Of a stretch of DNA of 64,000 nucleotides, positions 37,022 through 45,897 are shown in pieces. The stretch covers positions 62,001 through 126,000 of the forward strand of contig JADJIH010000021.1 of the NCBI GenBank assembly GCA_016707115.1, read 5' to 3'. This DNA is from Ignavibacteriales bacterium. GTDB lineage: Bacteria; Bacteroidota; Ignavibacteria; Ignavibacteriales; Ignavibacteriaceae. Each line of letters begins with the position of its first letter. The first letter of the stretch is position 1. The translations under genes and the position numbers were made by a program. The notes below the pieces were generated by a model. It did not search any database. It had not been told where the DNA came from and was given only the letters and a program-made list of their open reading frames with translations.

Positions 37022-37339
37022 ATGTTTACTGGATTATTCTTAATCAAAATGGCAGCAATAGTTATTCTTCTGATAGTAATCAGCTATTTACTTTTTAGAA
37101 GGCTTCGATCTAAAAGCAAAGCTGATGCACAGTTTAAACACAATGTTGGATTGCTTCGCTCAGAAAAATTATTAATTCATACCGACAAAAAACAGCAGAA
37201 GAAAAGACAGCAGCTTATAAAGAAAGCAAAAATCTCTGAAGATGTGAATCAAGTGCAGTTAATGATTAAATCAAAAAAATTAAGAATGCCTGCGGGTGAG
37301 ATATTATTGGCCGCAAAAATTCAGATGTGTAGTAATTAA
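37022..37339 (+). CDS. small membrane-anchored basic protein
   Basis: A 105-residue protein with one N-terminal membrane helix (about 6-24, LIKMAAIVILLIVISYLLF) followed by a strongly basic cytoplasmic part (RRLRSKSKADAQ, KKQQKKRQQLIKKAKI). It ends in a short segment RMPAGEILLAAKIQMC. No family is recognised. It lies between the kinase-like protein (2 bp) and flgF (16 bp), where some bacteria have an uncharacterised small gene. The basic tail may bind membranes, nucleic acid or an acidic partner; none is demonstrated. Confidence 0.7.
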   Translation: MFTGLFLIKMAAIVILLIVISYLLFRRLRSKSKADAQFKHNVGLLRSEKLLIHTDKKQQKKRQQLIKKAKISEDVNQVQLMIKSKKLRMPAGEILLAAKIQMCSN

Positions 37340-37355
37340 GAAACGGTGAGCTAAA

Positions 37356-38056
37356 ATGATTAAAGGAATATATCAATCAGCAAGAAGCCTTATGGCTGCA
37401 AATAAAAATATGGAAAAGATATCAGGCAATCTTGCAAATCTTAACACAGTAGGGTTTAAAAGGGAAGGATTGTTTTCCGAAATTTTGAAATCAGAAGGTA
37501 AATCCCAGATAAGAAGTTCAGTAGATACATCACAAGGTCAGATTTACGAAACACTTAATCCGTTAGATCTTGCATTAGTTGGGGAAGGTATGTTTACAAT
37601 TCAAACACAGAATGGATATGAATTTACACGCAAAGGAAATTTTAAAGTATCTGATGAAGGATTTCTTGTTGATGAGCAAGGCAACAGTGTTATGGGGAAA
37701 AACGGGGAAATAAATCTTACTCAATTTCTTAATGGTGAAGAATCAAAATTAAAATTTCACGCAATGGAGAACTTTCGGTTAATGAATTACACGTTGCTGA
37801 TCTTCTAATCGTAAAAATTGATGATTATGAAAAGAGAAAAACCGGATTAAATTTTAATTCAACTCAGGATATTCAGGATATTGCACAAGAATCAGAATTT
37901 GAAGTACGACAGGGATACTTAGAAGAATCAAATGTTAACCCAATGGTTGAGCTTGAAAATATGATTAACATTTCTAAAGAATACGAAACCGCTTATAAAA
38001 TGGTTAATTACCTAGAGAACTCGTTAGAAAAAACAAATGATCTTGGAAGAATTTAA
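37356..38056 (+). CDS. flgF: flagellar rod protein FlgF, interrupted by a frameshift
   Basis: The N-terminal rod signature (IYQSARSLMAANKNMEKISG, NLANLNTVGFKREGLFSE) is clear, but the frame ends at 37808 in an implausible tail. Adding one A at 37741-37742 restores EIKISRNGELSVNELHVADL and continues to a stop at 38054-38056, including the conserved C-terminal GYLEESNVNPMVELENMINI. The restored protein is about 233 residues, a normal length for FlgF/FlgG-type proximal/distal rod proteins. It directly precedes flgG. Assigned to FlgF rather than FlgG by position and by its shorter length. Confidence 0.9.
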
Positions 38057-38077
38057 GAGTAAACAGAGGATGATAAA

Positions 38078-38875
38078 ATGAGTAACAGAGCATTAAGAAC
38101 AGCAGCTTCAGGTATGTATGCACAGCAGCTTAACATTGAAGTGATCTCGAATAATATGGCGAATATGAACACAACTGCTTTTAAGAAAAACAAAGCTGAG
38201 TTTCAGGATTTGATGTATCAGGAAGTTGTTGTTAATACTGTTAACTCTACTACTCCTGGTAATTCAGAATCAGGAACAGGAACTATACAAGTTGGAAACG
38301 GAGTAAAACCGTCAACCACGCAGAAATCCTTTTTACAAGGCGATGTAGCAGCATCAAATAATCCTCTTGATGTGGCAATACAGGGAGAGGGATTTTTCCA
38401 GGTAAGAAAAGTTGATGGAACACTTGTTTACACTCGTGATGGTTCTTTCAAATTAAACTCAGAGGGAAATCTTTGTACAACCGGCGGATATCTTCTCGAT
38501 CCTGAAATTGCACTTGATGAAAATTCTGTTGGTGTGATTATCGGAAGAGATGGTGCCGTTGAATTACAGCAAGCTGATGGAAATAGAATTCCGGTTGGCA
38601 ATATTCAACTTGTAAGATTTCTAAATCCAGGTGGATTGCTTGCTCTTGGAGATAATCTCTATTCCGAATCACCTGAAAGCGGCAGACCAATACTTGGTAA
38701 TCCGGGTTTTGATGATTTTGGTGAATTGCATCAAGGATATCTGGAAGCTTCTAATGTGGATGTTGTTGAAGAAATGATTTCTATGATTACTGCTCAGCGT
38801 GCTTATGAACTAAACAGCAAAACTGTAAAGACTGTTGAAGAAATGATGACAATGGCTAACAATCTTAAAAGATAA
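38078..38875 (+). CDS. flgG: flagellar distal rod protein FlgG
   Basis: FlgG forms the distal rod through the periplasm. The 265-residue protein starts RALRTAASGMYAQQLNIEVI with the NNMANMNTTAFKKNKAEFQD motif, and its C-terminus is YLEASNVDVVEEMISMITAQ followed by RAYELNSKTVKTVEEMM, both characteristic. The central specific loop (DLMYQEVVVNTVNSTTPGNS) is the FlgG-type insertion. Shine-Dalgarno GAGGAT lies before the ATG. It is 21 bp after flgF, 8 bp before flgA. Confidence 0.97.
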   Translation: MSNRALRTAASGMYAQQLNIEVISNNMANMNTTAFKKNKAEFQDLMYQEVVVNTVNSTTPGNSESGTGTIQVGNGVKPSTTQKSFLQGDVAASNNPLDVAIQGEGFFQVRKVDGTLVYTRDGSFKLNSEGNLCTTGGYLLDPEIALDENSVGVIIGRDGAVELQQADGNRIPVGNIQLVRFLNPGGLLALGDNLYSESPESGRPILGNPGFDDFGELHQGYLEASNVDVVEEMISMITAQRAYELNSKTVKTVEEMMTMANNLKR

Positions 38876-38883
38876 GAACTAAA

Positions 38884-39525
38884 ATGAAATATTTGCTAAT
38901 CATATTTTTTAGTGTTCAGCTGCTTGCTCAGCCATTTGAAGAGCAAGTTCTGAAATATTTACAGAAAGAATTTCCCGAATATCAAAAAATCGAAATACAA
39001 CTGCATCAAAATTTTTCATCTGATGATAAAATTGAAATTGATTATACACGAAACATCAATTTGAGCAAGGGCATTGTTTTCATTCCTGTTATTGCGACAA
39101 AAGGGAAAAAAACTTCTGCTTCTGTTGTTTCTATAAAAGTGCAATTGTTCAAAAAACTTTTGGTTGCAAATAAAGATTATGAAAAAAAAGAATTGCTGAA
39201 TATTTCAGGTTTTGAAGAAAAAGTTTTAGATGTAACAAGACTCAACGGCAATCCAGTAAGTGTTGATTTTGCTGTTTTGAACTATCGGGCAAAAACATTT
39301 ATTAAAAAAGATGAAATCCTTTTCGAAGAAAAAATTGAAAAGATTCCTTTAATAAGTTCAGGTGATAAGGTTTCTGCTGAGGTTAGAAATGGAAATGTCG
39401 TCGTAAAAACCGATGCATTTGCCAGACAGCAGGGCGGTGCCGGAGATATGATTGAATTTATTTCTTCGAGTAATAAAATATTTAAAGCAAGAATTATTGA
39501 TGCAACAAAAGTGGTAGTTGAGTAA
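38884..39525 (+). CDS. flgA: flagellar P-ring chaperone FlgA
   Basis: FlgA escorts FlgI for P-ring assembly in the periplasm. The 213-residue protein has a Sec signal peptide (about 1-16, ending LLAQPF), an N-terminal domain of limited conservation and a C-terminal SAF domain: NYRAKTFIKKDEILFEEKIE, then the hairpin ISSGDKVSAEVRNGNVVVKT. The end (GGAGDMIEFISSSNKIFKAR) matches FlgA. It precedes flgH and flgI directly, as expected. Confidence 0.92.
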   Translation: MKYLLIIFFSVQLLAQPFEEQVLKYLQKEFPEYQKIEIQLHQNFSSDDKIEIDYTRNINLSKGIVFIPVIATKGKKTSASVVSIKVQLFKKLLVANKDYEKKELLNISGFEEKVLDVTRLNGNPVSVDFAVLNYRAKTFIKKDEILFEEKIEKIPLISSGDKVSAEVRNGNVVVKTDAFARQQGGAGDMIEFISSSNKIFKARIIDATKVVVE

Positions 39526-39528
39526 CAA

Positions 39529-40098
39529 ATGAAAAAAATATTTTTAATATCGGTTCTCCTTTTAGCAACAGCTTTTCCGCAGAATATGAGAAAGAATTCT
39601 TATTACTCATTATTCTCAGATCAAAAAGCATCAATTATCGGTGATGCTATTACAATTATTGTGGTTGAATCATCACTTGCAACAAACAGAGCCAAAACCA
39701 ACAGCTCAAGAGAAAGTGATTTGGGATTTAATCTTGCAGGCACAGTTAACACAACTGACGTTCCTGAAGTTGATTTGGGTATTGGTTCTAATAATGAGTT
39801 TAATGGTTCTGGTTCAACAGAATCATCTGGAATGATACAAACAAAAATAAGTGCAACAATAGATTCAGTGCTTGATAACGGAAATATGTTGATAAGCGGA
39901 AGTAAAAAGATTTCTATAAATGGTGAAGAACAATTGATCAATATAAAAGGGATTGTAAGAACATCAGATGTTAGAGCGGATAACTCAGTTTTATCTTACA
40001 ACATTTCTGATGCTGAAATTAGTTTTGAAGGAAGCGGACTAATTGATGATGCTCAATCTCCAGGCTGGCTAACAAAATTCTTCCACTGGATATTTTAA
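39529..40098 (+). CDS. flgH: flagellar L-ring protein FlgH (without lipobox Cys)
   Basis: FlgH forms the outer-membrane L ring. The 189-residue protein has a signal peptide (about 1-18) and the family motifs YSLFSDQKASIIGDAITIIV, GNMLISGSKKISINGEEQLI and IKGIVRTSDVRADNSVLSYN. Unlike enteric FlgH there is no Cys after the signal peptide, and no Cys anywhere in the protein, so it cannot be a classical lipoprotein. Otherwise it is complete. It is followed by flgI after 8 bp. Confidence 0.95.
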   Translation: MKKIFLISVLLLATAFPQNMRKNSYYSLFSDQKASIIGDAITIIVVESSLATNRAKTNSSRESDLGFNLAGTVNTTDVPEVDLGIGSNNEFNGSGSTESSGMIQTKISATIDSVLDNGNMLISGSKKISINGEEQLINIKGIVRTSDVRADNSVLSYNISDAEISFEGSGLIDDAQSPGWLTKFFHWIF

Positions 40099-40106
40099 GG
40101 TGAATT

Positions 40107-41201
40107 ATGAAATGCTGTAACCGAATAGTAATTGCTCTTTTTATTTTTTCGTCTTTTATCTACTCCCAAAGGATAAAAGACATTGCTACAATTTCAGGAG
40201 ATAACGCTGAGCAGGTTATTGGTTATGGCTTAGTTGTTGGACTAGCCGGTACAGGCGACAGTTATAGAACTCAGTTTACTATGCAATCCATAACAAGTAT
40301 GTTAAAAAGATTTGGAATTACTGTTCCGCAAACAGATGTTAAAACAAGAAACGTTGCCGCTGTTATGGTTACGGCAAATTTAAACGCTAATTATAAACCA
40401 GGCGCAAAGTTTGATGTTACAGTTTCTTCTATGGGGGATGCTTCAAGTTTGCTTGGAGGAACTTTATTGTTAACTCCGCTTTCCGGTATTGCCGGTGAAG
40501 TTTATGCTTTTGCACAAGGTCCACTTTCCATTGGCGGATATGATTACAATACAGCAAGCGGAAACAGAGTTGCAAAAAATCATTCGCTTGCAGGTAGAGT
40601 TCCACAAGGTGGAGTTATGAAAGAAACTCTTGAAAGTGAAATTGTAACAGATCAGCAAATAAGTGTTTATTTAAGAATGCCTGATTTAACGACCTCAAAT
40701 AATGTGGCTAAATCAATTAATGCAAAGTTTGGTGATAGCGCTGCAACGTCTATTGATGCTTCTGAGATTCGTGTAAATATCCCAACGGACAGACAAACAA
40801 ACATTGTAAATTTTCTTGCTGAACTGGAAGTTTTAAATGTAGAAACCGATTATGTAGCCAAGGTTGTGCTAAATGAAAGAACAGGAACCATTGTAGCAGG
40901 TACAAACGTTCAGATAAAACCTGTTTCAATTACTCACGGCAGTTTAAATATCACGATTGAAAATTATCCTATCGTTTCACAGCCAGGTGCTTTTTCAAAT
41001 GGAACCACTGCTGTGGTTAATAATTATGTCCCTTATGCAACACAAGATTCTACAAATACTATTGCAATCTCAGGAGCCTCAAATGTTCAGGAAGTTGCAA
41101 GCGCACTTAATTCATTAAAAGTAACTCCAAAAGAAATAATTGCAATATTCCAGGCACTTAAAGAAGCCGGAGCATTAATAGCAGAATTAGTTATTATCTA
41201 A
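40107..41201 (+). CDS. flgI: flagellar P-ring protein FlgI
   Basis: FlgI is the peptidoglycan-layer bushing of the rod. The 364-residue protein has a signal peptide (about 1-20) and the very conserved opening IKDIATISGDNAEQVIGYGL, VVGLAGTGDS. The middle has GTLLLTPLSGIAGEVYAFAQ and VPQGGVMKETLESE, the end QEVASALNSLKVTPKEIIAI followed by FQALKEAGALIAELVII. Full length and intact. Stop and following flgJ start are separated by a single base. Confidence 0.97.
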   Translation: MKCCNRIVIALFIFSSFIYSQRIKDIATISGDNAEQVIGYGLVVGLAGTGDSYRTQFTMQSITSMLKRFGITVPQTDVKTRNVAAVMVTANLNANYKPGAKFDVTVSSMGDASSLLGGTLLLTPLSGIAGEVYAFAQGPLSIGGYDYNTASGNRVAKNHSLAGRVPQGGVMKETLESEIVTDQQISVYLRMPDLTTSNNVAKSINAKFGDSAATSIDASEIRVNIPTDRQTNIVNFLAELEVLNVETDYVAKVVLNERTGTIVAGTNVQIKPVSITHGSLNITIENYPIVSQPGAFSNGTTAVVNNYVPYATQDSTNTIAISGASNVQEVASALNSLKVTPKEIIAIFQALKEAGALIAELVII

Positions 41202-41202
41202 A

Positions 41203-42026
41203 ATGAACGAATTAAGTTTAAAAATAACTAACGAACAGAAACACATTCCATTTACACCGGTTGCAAAGAATCTTTCTGTTTCCGAAAAACAAAAAATGGC
41301 TGACGTTTCTAAACAGTTTGAAAGTTTACTTACTTCAATGATGTTGAAAAGTATGAATCAAACAACAGGCGGAATGTTTGGTGAAAATAATTTTGGCGGC
41401 GATATTTTGATTCCATTTTCCAGTATGAAATTGCTGATAAAATATCACAAGGAACCGGTCTTGGTGTTGCAGATGAGATTTATAAAAGATTAACTGGTGA
41501 AAAATTATCTACAGAAGTTCTAAATCCTAAATTAAATCCGATAATAAAACAACCCAAGATTGAAGTAACCACCAGCACTTTAGAAATTCCCTTAGTAAAA
41601 CCGTCTAATCAATCCTTAGACAGATTAAGTAAATATGATGAAATAATTGATCATGCATCAGAAACTTATGGTGTTGATAAGAATATTATTAAATCTGTCA
41701 TTCTTGCAGAGTCATCAGCGAAAGAAAATGCTGTTTCAACTGCCAGCGCAAAAGGTTTGATGCAGATAATTGATTCAACTGCAAAATACCTGGGAATTAA
41801 CAACGTTTGGGACCCAAAAGAAAATATTATGGGTGGGGCTAAATATTTATCCGAACTTCTTCGAAAATACAATGGGAACCTAAAGTTTGCTTTGGCTGGA
41901 TATAATGCCGGACCAGGAAATGTGGACAAATACAATGGAATTCCACCTTTTACAGAAACGCAAACTTATGTTAAGCGTGTTATTGGATATCTAAAGAATT
42001 TTGAGGAGCCAAAAAATGTATTATGA
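41203..42026 (+). CDS. flgJ: FlgJ-type rod-binding protein fused to lytic transglycosylase, interrupted by a frameshift
   Basis: The N-terminal rod-binding domain (KMADVSKQFESLLTSMMLKS, then MNQTTGGMFGENNFGGDI) is followed, as sequenced, by a stop at 41493. Adding one T in the run 41405-41408 restores FDSIFQYEIADKISQGTGLG and leads on without stops into an SLT lytic transglycosylase domain (about 41640-42010): the catalytic Glu codon 41709-41711 in VILAESSAKENAVSTASAKG, then LMQI and ALAGYNAGPGNVDKYNG. FlgJ in enteric bacteria has an amidase-like glucosaminidase instead; here an SLT domain opens the peptidoglycan for the rod. No signal peptide is evident, as the protein is exported by the flagellar route in other bacteria. 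Confidence 0.9.
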
Positions 42027-42471
42027 CGAGATTTTAAAACTTACTTATGAACAAATCACATACTTAAGTGATTTTATTAACACACTTAAGAAATTACAAA
42101 GATCAATTGTTAATAGTGAGCTGGATGATATTGAAATTGCTATTGAACAGGAAGAAAAAATTCTTCATCGCATAAAAAACTGTGAAGATAAAAGAGCTGA
42201 GGCAGTGAATATTGCTTTAAAGCATTATCAAATTGAAGCTGATAAAAATGAAGCTCTAGATAAATTGGCGGATGTGTTATTAGCTATTGATCCTGAAGTT
42301 TATGAAGAATTTAACCAGGTAAGAACAATCTTATTGGAAAGAGTTAAAGAAGTTCTTTTATTGAATTCACAGAATGAAATAATCATTAGTAATTCAAGAA
42401 AATTTATACGCGACTTAATCAAAAATATTCTTGGTACAAAAAAAGAAAATTTTTTTGATAGAAAAGCTTAG
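42016..42471 (+). CDS. flgN: FlgN-like chaperone for FlgK/FlgL
   Basis: A 151-residue helical protein with coiled-coil character (LTYEQITYLSDFINTLKKLQ, DIEIAIEQEEKILHRIKNCE) and the FlgN-type heptad pattern. I start at ATG 42016, because GAGGAG at 42003-42008 gives a good Shine-Dalgarno; the TTG at 42001 would lie upstream of it. FlgN chaperones keep FlgK and FlgL export-competent, and this gene directly precedes flgK and flgL, which supports the call given the low conservation of the family. It overlaps flgJ by 11 bp. Confidence 0.8.
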   Translation: MYYDEILKLTYEQITYLSDFINTLKKLQRSIVNSELDDIEIAIEQEEKILHRIKNCEDKRAEAVNIALKHYQIEADKNEALDKLADVLLAIDPEVYEEFNQVRTILLERVKEVLLLNSQNEIIISNSRKFIRDLIKNILGTKKENFFDRKA

Positions 42472-42480
42472 AGCAATAAA

Positions 42481-43839
42481 ATGGCACTAACAAAAATATT
42501 TGATATATCTTCAAGAAGCTTAGCTGTTTACAGACGGGCTTTAGAAGTAACGTCGCACAATATCGTTAACTCGGCTAATCCAAATTACTCCAGACAGCGA
42601 ATTGTGTTTGAAACAGAAACATCGAATCTTACAGCTGGGTTAGTTTGGGGCAACGGGGTAAAGATTTCTGATGTAATGCGCGTGAGAGACAGATTGGTTG
42701 ATGCACACATTATTGGAACAAATCAAAAATTTTCTGATAGCAGCAGACAAAGTCAGCTGGTTGGTGATGTAGAAAAAATCTTTTCAGAACCTTCAGATCT
42801 TGGCATATCAAATCTGATGACAACATTCTTTAATAGTTTTAATGAACTTGCAGTTACTCCAAATTCAGTTCCATTAAGAACAAATGTTTTGAATGCAGCA
42901 AATAATCTATCAGCAAAAGTAACTTCTGTAAATCAGTCATTGAATACTTTAAAAGGAGATATTAAACAGGAATTTCATCAGAAAGTAAATTCTGTAAATT
43001 CAATTTTAGATCAGATTCATCAAATCAATTACGAACAATTTTCAAACGCATACAATGGCGTGCCAGTAAATGATCTTCTTGATAAAAGAGATGCTTTGGT
43101 TGATGAACTTAGTAATCTTGTAAACATTAATGTTGTTTATGATAACACAAACTCCGCAGTAATTTCTATTGGCGGCGCACTTGCGGTTGATAGAATGCAT
43201 TCCTCAGAATTTGTAGCTGAAGAAGTAAATGGAAAACTAAATCTTAAAGTTAAAGATGGGAGTTATCCCATAGTGTTAACCGGTGGTGAACTTAATGCTT
43301 TATCACAAGTATATTCAAAAAAGATTCCAGCTTATCAGGAAAAACTTGATGCAGTGATTAATAATCTAGTGGAAGCAGTTAATGGAGAACATGCAAATGG
43401 TTTCACAATAACAGATCCACAGGAAACAGGACTTAATTTCTTTGAAGGATATGTAAACGGTGAATTAATAATTAACTCTGAGTTAATTGATGACCCAAAT
43501 AAAATTGCAATCTCTTTGGATGGAACAGAGGGCAATGGAGAAATAGCTTTACGTATTGCACAGCTTACAGATGCAAAATTGTTGGATGGAAATACTTTAC
43601 AGGAAAGCTATTCATCAATGATTAATGGACTTGGTAATGATGGAATGCTTCAGAATAATTATACACAAGCTAACCAGATGGTTTTGGATGAACTTGCACA
43701 ATTACGGGCATCGCAATCCGGAGTTTCTGTTGATGAAGAGATGACGAACGTTTTAAAGTTTCAGAGAACATATGAGGCATCGGCTAAACTCATCACTGTT
43801 GCTGATGAGATTTTGCAAACAATTTTAAATATGGTGTAA
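42481..43839 (+). CDS. flgK: flagellar hook-associated protein FlgK
   Basis: FlgK is the first hook-filament junction protein. The 452-residue protein opens with the rod/hook-family helix SLAVYRRALEVTSHNIVNSA and NPNYSRQRIVFETE, shows FNELAVTPNSVPLRTNVLNA and LLDKRDALVDELSNLVNINV, typical of FlgK, and ends with VSVDEEMTNVLKFQRTYEAS. Length is on the short side of the family, with a small central domain. It is followed by flgL after a single base. Confidence 0.95.
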   Translation: MALTKIFDISSRSLAVYRRALEVTSHNIVNSANPNYSRQRIVFETETSNLTAGLVWGNGVKISDVMRVRDRLVDAHIIGTNQKFSDSSRQSQLVGDVEKIFSEPSDLGISNLMTTFFNSFNELAVTPNSVPLRTNVLNAANNLSAKVTSVNQSLNTLKGDIKQEFHQKVNSVNSILDQIHQINYEQFSNAYNGVPVNDLLDKRDALVDELSNLVNINVVYDNTNSAVISIGGALAVDRMHSSEFVAEEVNGKLNLKVKDGSYPIVLTGGELNALSQVYSKKIPAYQEKLDAVINNLVEAVNGEHANGFTITDPQETGLNFFEGYVNGELIINSELIDDPNKIAISLDGTEGNGEIALRIAQLTDAKLLDGNTLQESYSSMINGLGNDGMLQNNYTQANQMVLDELAQLRASQSGVSVDEEMTNVLKFQRTYEASAKLITVADEILQTILNMV

Positions 43840-43840
43840 A

Positions 43841-45097
43841 ATGAGAATAAGTGATTTAATCATTTCCAACAACTACATTGGAAATACAAATAAGATAAAA
43901 GACAGAATGTCTGCACTGAACAGACAAATTCTTAGTGGCAATAAAATTGAGAAGCCATCTGATTCACCAGTTGGAACTTCAAGACTTTTCAGAATATCAG
44001 ATCAAATGGGTCAGGTTGAAACGTATCAAAAAAACATTAAGAACAGTCTTTCATTTTTAGATGAAACTGTTTTTGCCATGGAATCAATTCAATCTGAAGT
44101 AATGAGTATTGTTGGCAAACTAACAGAAATTCAGAACCCTATAAATCAGGGTAACCTGGATGTGTACGCAGATATGATAGACAACTCTATTAAAATTATG
44201 CTTGATACTGCAAACACAAAATCAGATGGCAAATATGTTTTTGGCGGTACAGATTATTCAAATAAACCTTATGGCATTTCATCAGATAACCAATCATATC
44301 AAACAAATACTGATACCAGCGGAAAAATTAATGTTAAGTTTTCTCAAAGTGTAGTTCAAAGCACTAATATGCCAGGATTAGAACTCTTCGGAACAATTGT
44401 TTCCTCCAAAGGTTTTTTTAACACTGCTGATGCTGTAGGAACTATCACTAATACTACTTCAACTATTTATGATAATTTAGGAAATGAATATCAACTTCAA
44501 ACAAATTATCAAAAGACAGCTGCTAACACATATCAAATGACTTATGACATTGTAGATGGAGGCGGTACGACTTTATTTGCGGCTCCGCCTGCTGCAAAGA
44601 CACTTGCATTTAATTCCTTAAATGGTAATCTCGTTTCTGTAGATGGATCAACATCAGATTTATCATTTGAAGTAAATTTACCAGCGAACAGAATTCAATT
44701 TACAATGGATCTTAAATCATTATCAGAAAATAATTCAGCTACTTCGATTAGCACTAGTGCAAATCAACCAACTGATATATTTAATACGCTTAAACAGATA
44801 AGTAATGATTTGAGAAACGGAATAATCCCTACAGACGATCAGATTACGGCCGTTGAAAAATTCAATTCGCGAATTACTGCAAAACAATCAGAAGTTGGAA
44901 ATATTATCAACCAGATATCAACACTTGAAAGTATGTTAGAGCAGCAAAATTTTAATCTGCAGGAATTAGCACAGAATGAAAACGGAGTAGATTTAGCAAG
45001 GGCAGTTGTTGATTTACAAAATCAAGATTTTTTACTTCAGGTTTCACAAAAAATTGGCGCTATGATTTTGCCAAAGACATTACTTGATTACTTATGA
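43841..45097 (+). CDS. flgL: flagellar hook-associated protein FlgL with inserted hook-like domain
   Basis: FlgL is the second hook-filament junction protein. Terminal regions are typical: N-terminus MRISDLIISNNYIGNTNKIK and DRMSALNRQILSGNKIEKPS, C-terminus NGVDLARAVVDLQNQDFLLQ. The 418-residue length exceeds the about 300-320 residues of many FlgL because of an insert (about residues 195-290) that reads STIYDNLGNEYQLQTNYQKT and AANTYQMTYDIVDGGGTT. This closely matches the D2 repeat of the hook protein FlgE in this same window (KTAADTYDMTYQLTD). So this FlgL appears to carry a hook-type surface domain. It overlaps motA by 4 bp. Confidence 0.93.
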   Translation: MRISDLIISNNYIGNTNKIKDRMSALNRQILSGNKIEKPSDSPVGTSRLFRISDQMGQVETYQKNIKNSLSFLDETVFAMESIQSEVMSIVGKLTEIQNPINQGNLDVYADMIDNSIKIMLDTANTKSDGKYVFGGTDYSNKPYGISSDNQSYQTNTDTSGKINVKFSQSVVQSTNMPGLELFGTIVSSKGFFNTADAVGTITNTTSTIYDNLGNEYQLQTNYQKTAANTYQMTYDIVDGGGTTLFAAPPAAKTLAFNSLNGNLVSVDGSTSDLSFEVNLPANRIQFTMDLKSLSENNSATSISTSANQPTDIFNTLKQISNDLRNGIIPTDDQITAVEKFNSRITAKQSEVGNIINQISTLESMLEQQNFNLQELAQNENGVDLARAVVDLQNQDFLLQVSQKIGAMILPKTLLDYL

Positions 45098-45897
45098 TTA
45101 AAAAATACAGCGCATTTAACGGATTAGTTTTAGGAATATTATCCATCTTCGGTGCATTTTTGCTCGAGGGTGGATCTGTTAATGCTTTGTTTTTAATTCC
45201 ACCAATAATAATTGTTTTTGGAGGAACATTTGCAGCGGTGATTATTGGTTTTGGATATGACAACTTTATAAATATGTTCAGACTAATGAAGCTCGCTTAT
45301 TTTCCGCAAAAGTTTGAACCCAAAAGAATTATTAATTCAATTGTTCAATTTTCTTACAAAGCAAGAAAAGAAGGACTGCTTGCACTTGACAGAGACGTAA
45401 ATAAAGTTGATTACTTTTTTTGCAAAAAGTTATTACGTAACGCGGTAGACGGAACTGATCCTGATTCATTGCAGGATCTAGCTGAACTTGAAATAAAGTC
45501 AGTACAAGAAAGACATTATTCTAACATATTTATTTTTACAAAAATGGGTGGATATGCACCTACGATGGGAATTCTTGGAACAGTTATGGGATTGATTATG
45601 GCTCTTTCTCACGCTGGCGCGGATCCTAATTCATTAATTAAAAGTATTGCTACTGCATTCATCGCAACACTCTGGGGTGTTTTTAGTGCAAACTTAATTT
45701 GGTTACCAATTGCAGATAAACTAAAAAAATGTCATCAAGAAGAGAAACAAATGATGGAGCTCTCTTTACAAGGAGTCTTGGCATTACAGAGTGGGGAAGT
45801 CCCGGCTTTGGTCAAATCAAGACTGATAAGTATGCTGCCGCAAAAAGAACAAGAGAGCATGCTGCCTCAAAGAGAATTCGAAAAAAGATTAAGATAG
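45094..45897 (+). CDS. motA: stator protein MotA (first set)
   Basis: The 267-residue inner-membrane protein has four membrane helices and the MotA/PomA-type motifs FGGTFAAVIIGFGYDNFINM, KARKEGLLALDRDVNK and KMGGYAPTMGILGTVMGLIM, with the proline in the third helix that couples ion flow. It resembles the Bacillus MotA/PomA-type stators more than the E. coli type. The C-terminal part (GVLALQSGEVPALVKSRLIS) is normal for the family. The start overlaps the flgL stop (ATGA). The 169-bp overlap with the next frame is discussed under motB. Ion specificity cannot be decided by eye. Confidence 0.95.
   Translation: MIKKYSAFNGLVLGILSIFGAFLLEGGSVNALFLIPPIIIVFGGTFAAVIIGFGYDNFINMFRLMKLAYFPQKFEPKRIINSIVQFSYKARKEGLLALDRDVNKVDYFFCKKLLRNAVDGTDPDSLQDLAELEIKSVQERHYSNIFIFTKMGGYAPTMGILGTVMGLIMALSHAGADPNSLIKSIATAFIATLWGVFSANLIWLPIADKLKKCHQEEKQMMELSLQGVLALQSGEVPALVKSRLISMLPQKEQESMLPQREFEKRLR

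Noticed and set aside
18245..41408. Programmed ribosomal frameshifting at the nine breaks
   Set aside because: Runs are only two to five bases, there are no typical slippery heptamers or conserved downstream structures, and the same +1-base repair in eight unrelated genes fits technical error better.
41757..42026. Separate small lytic transglycosylase gene
   Set aside because: The SLT domain begins upstream of this ATG without stops in the same frame back to the flgJ break, so it is the second half of FlgJ.
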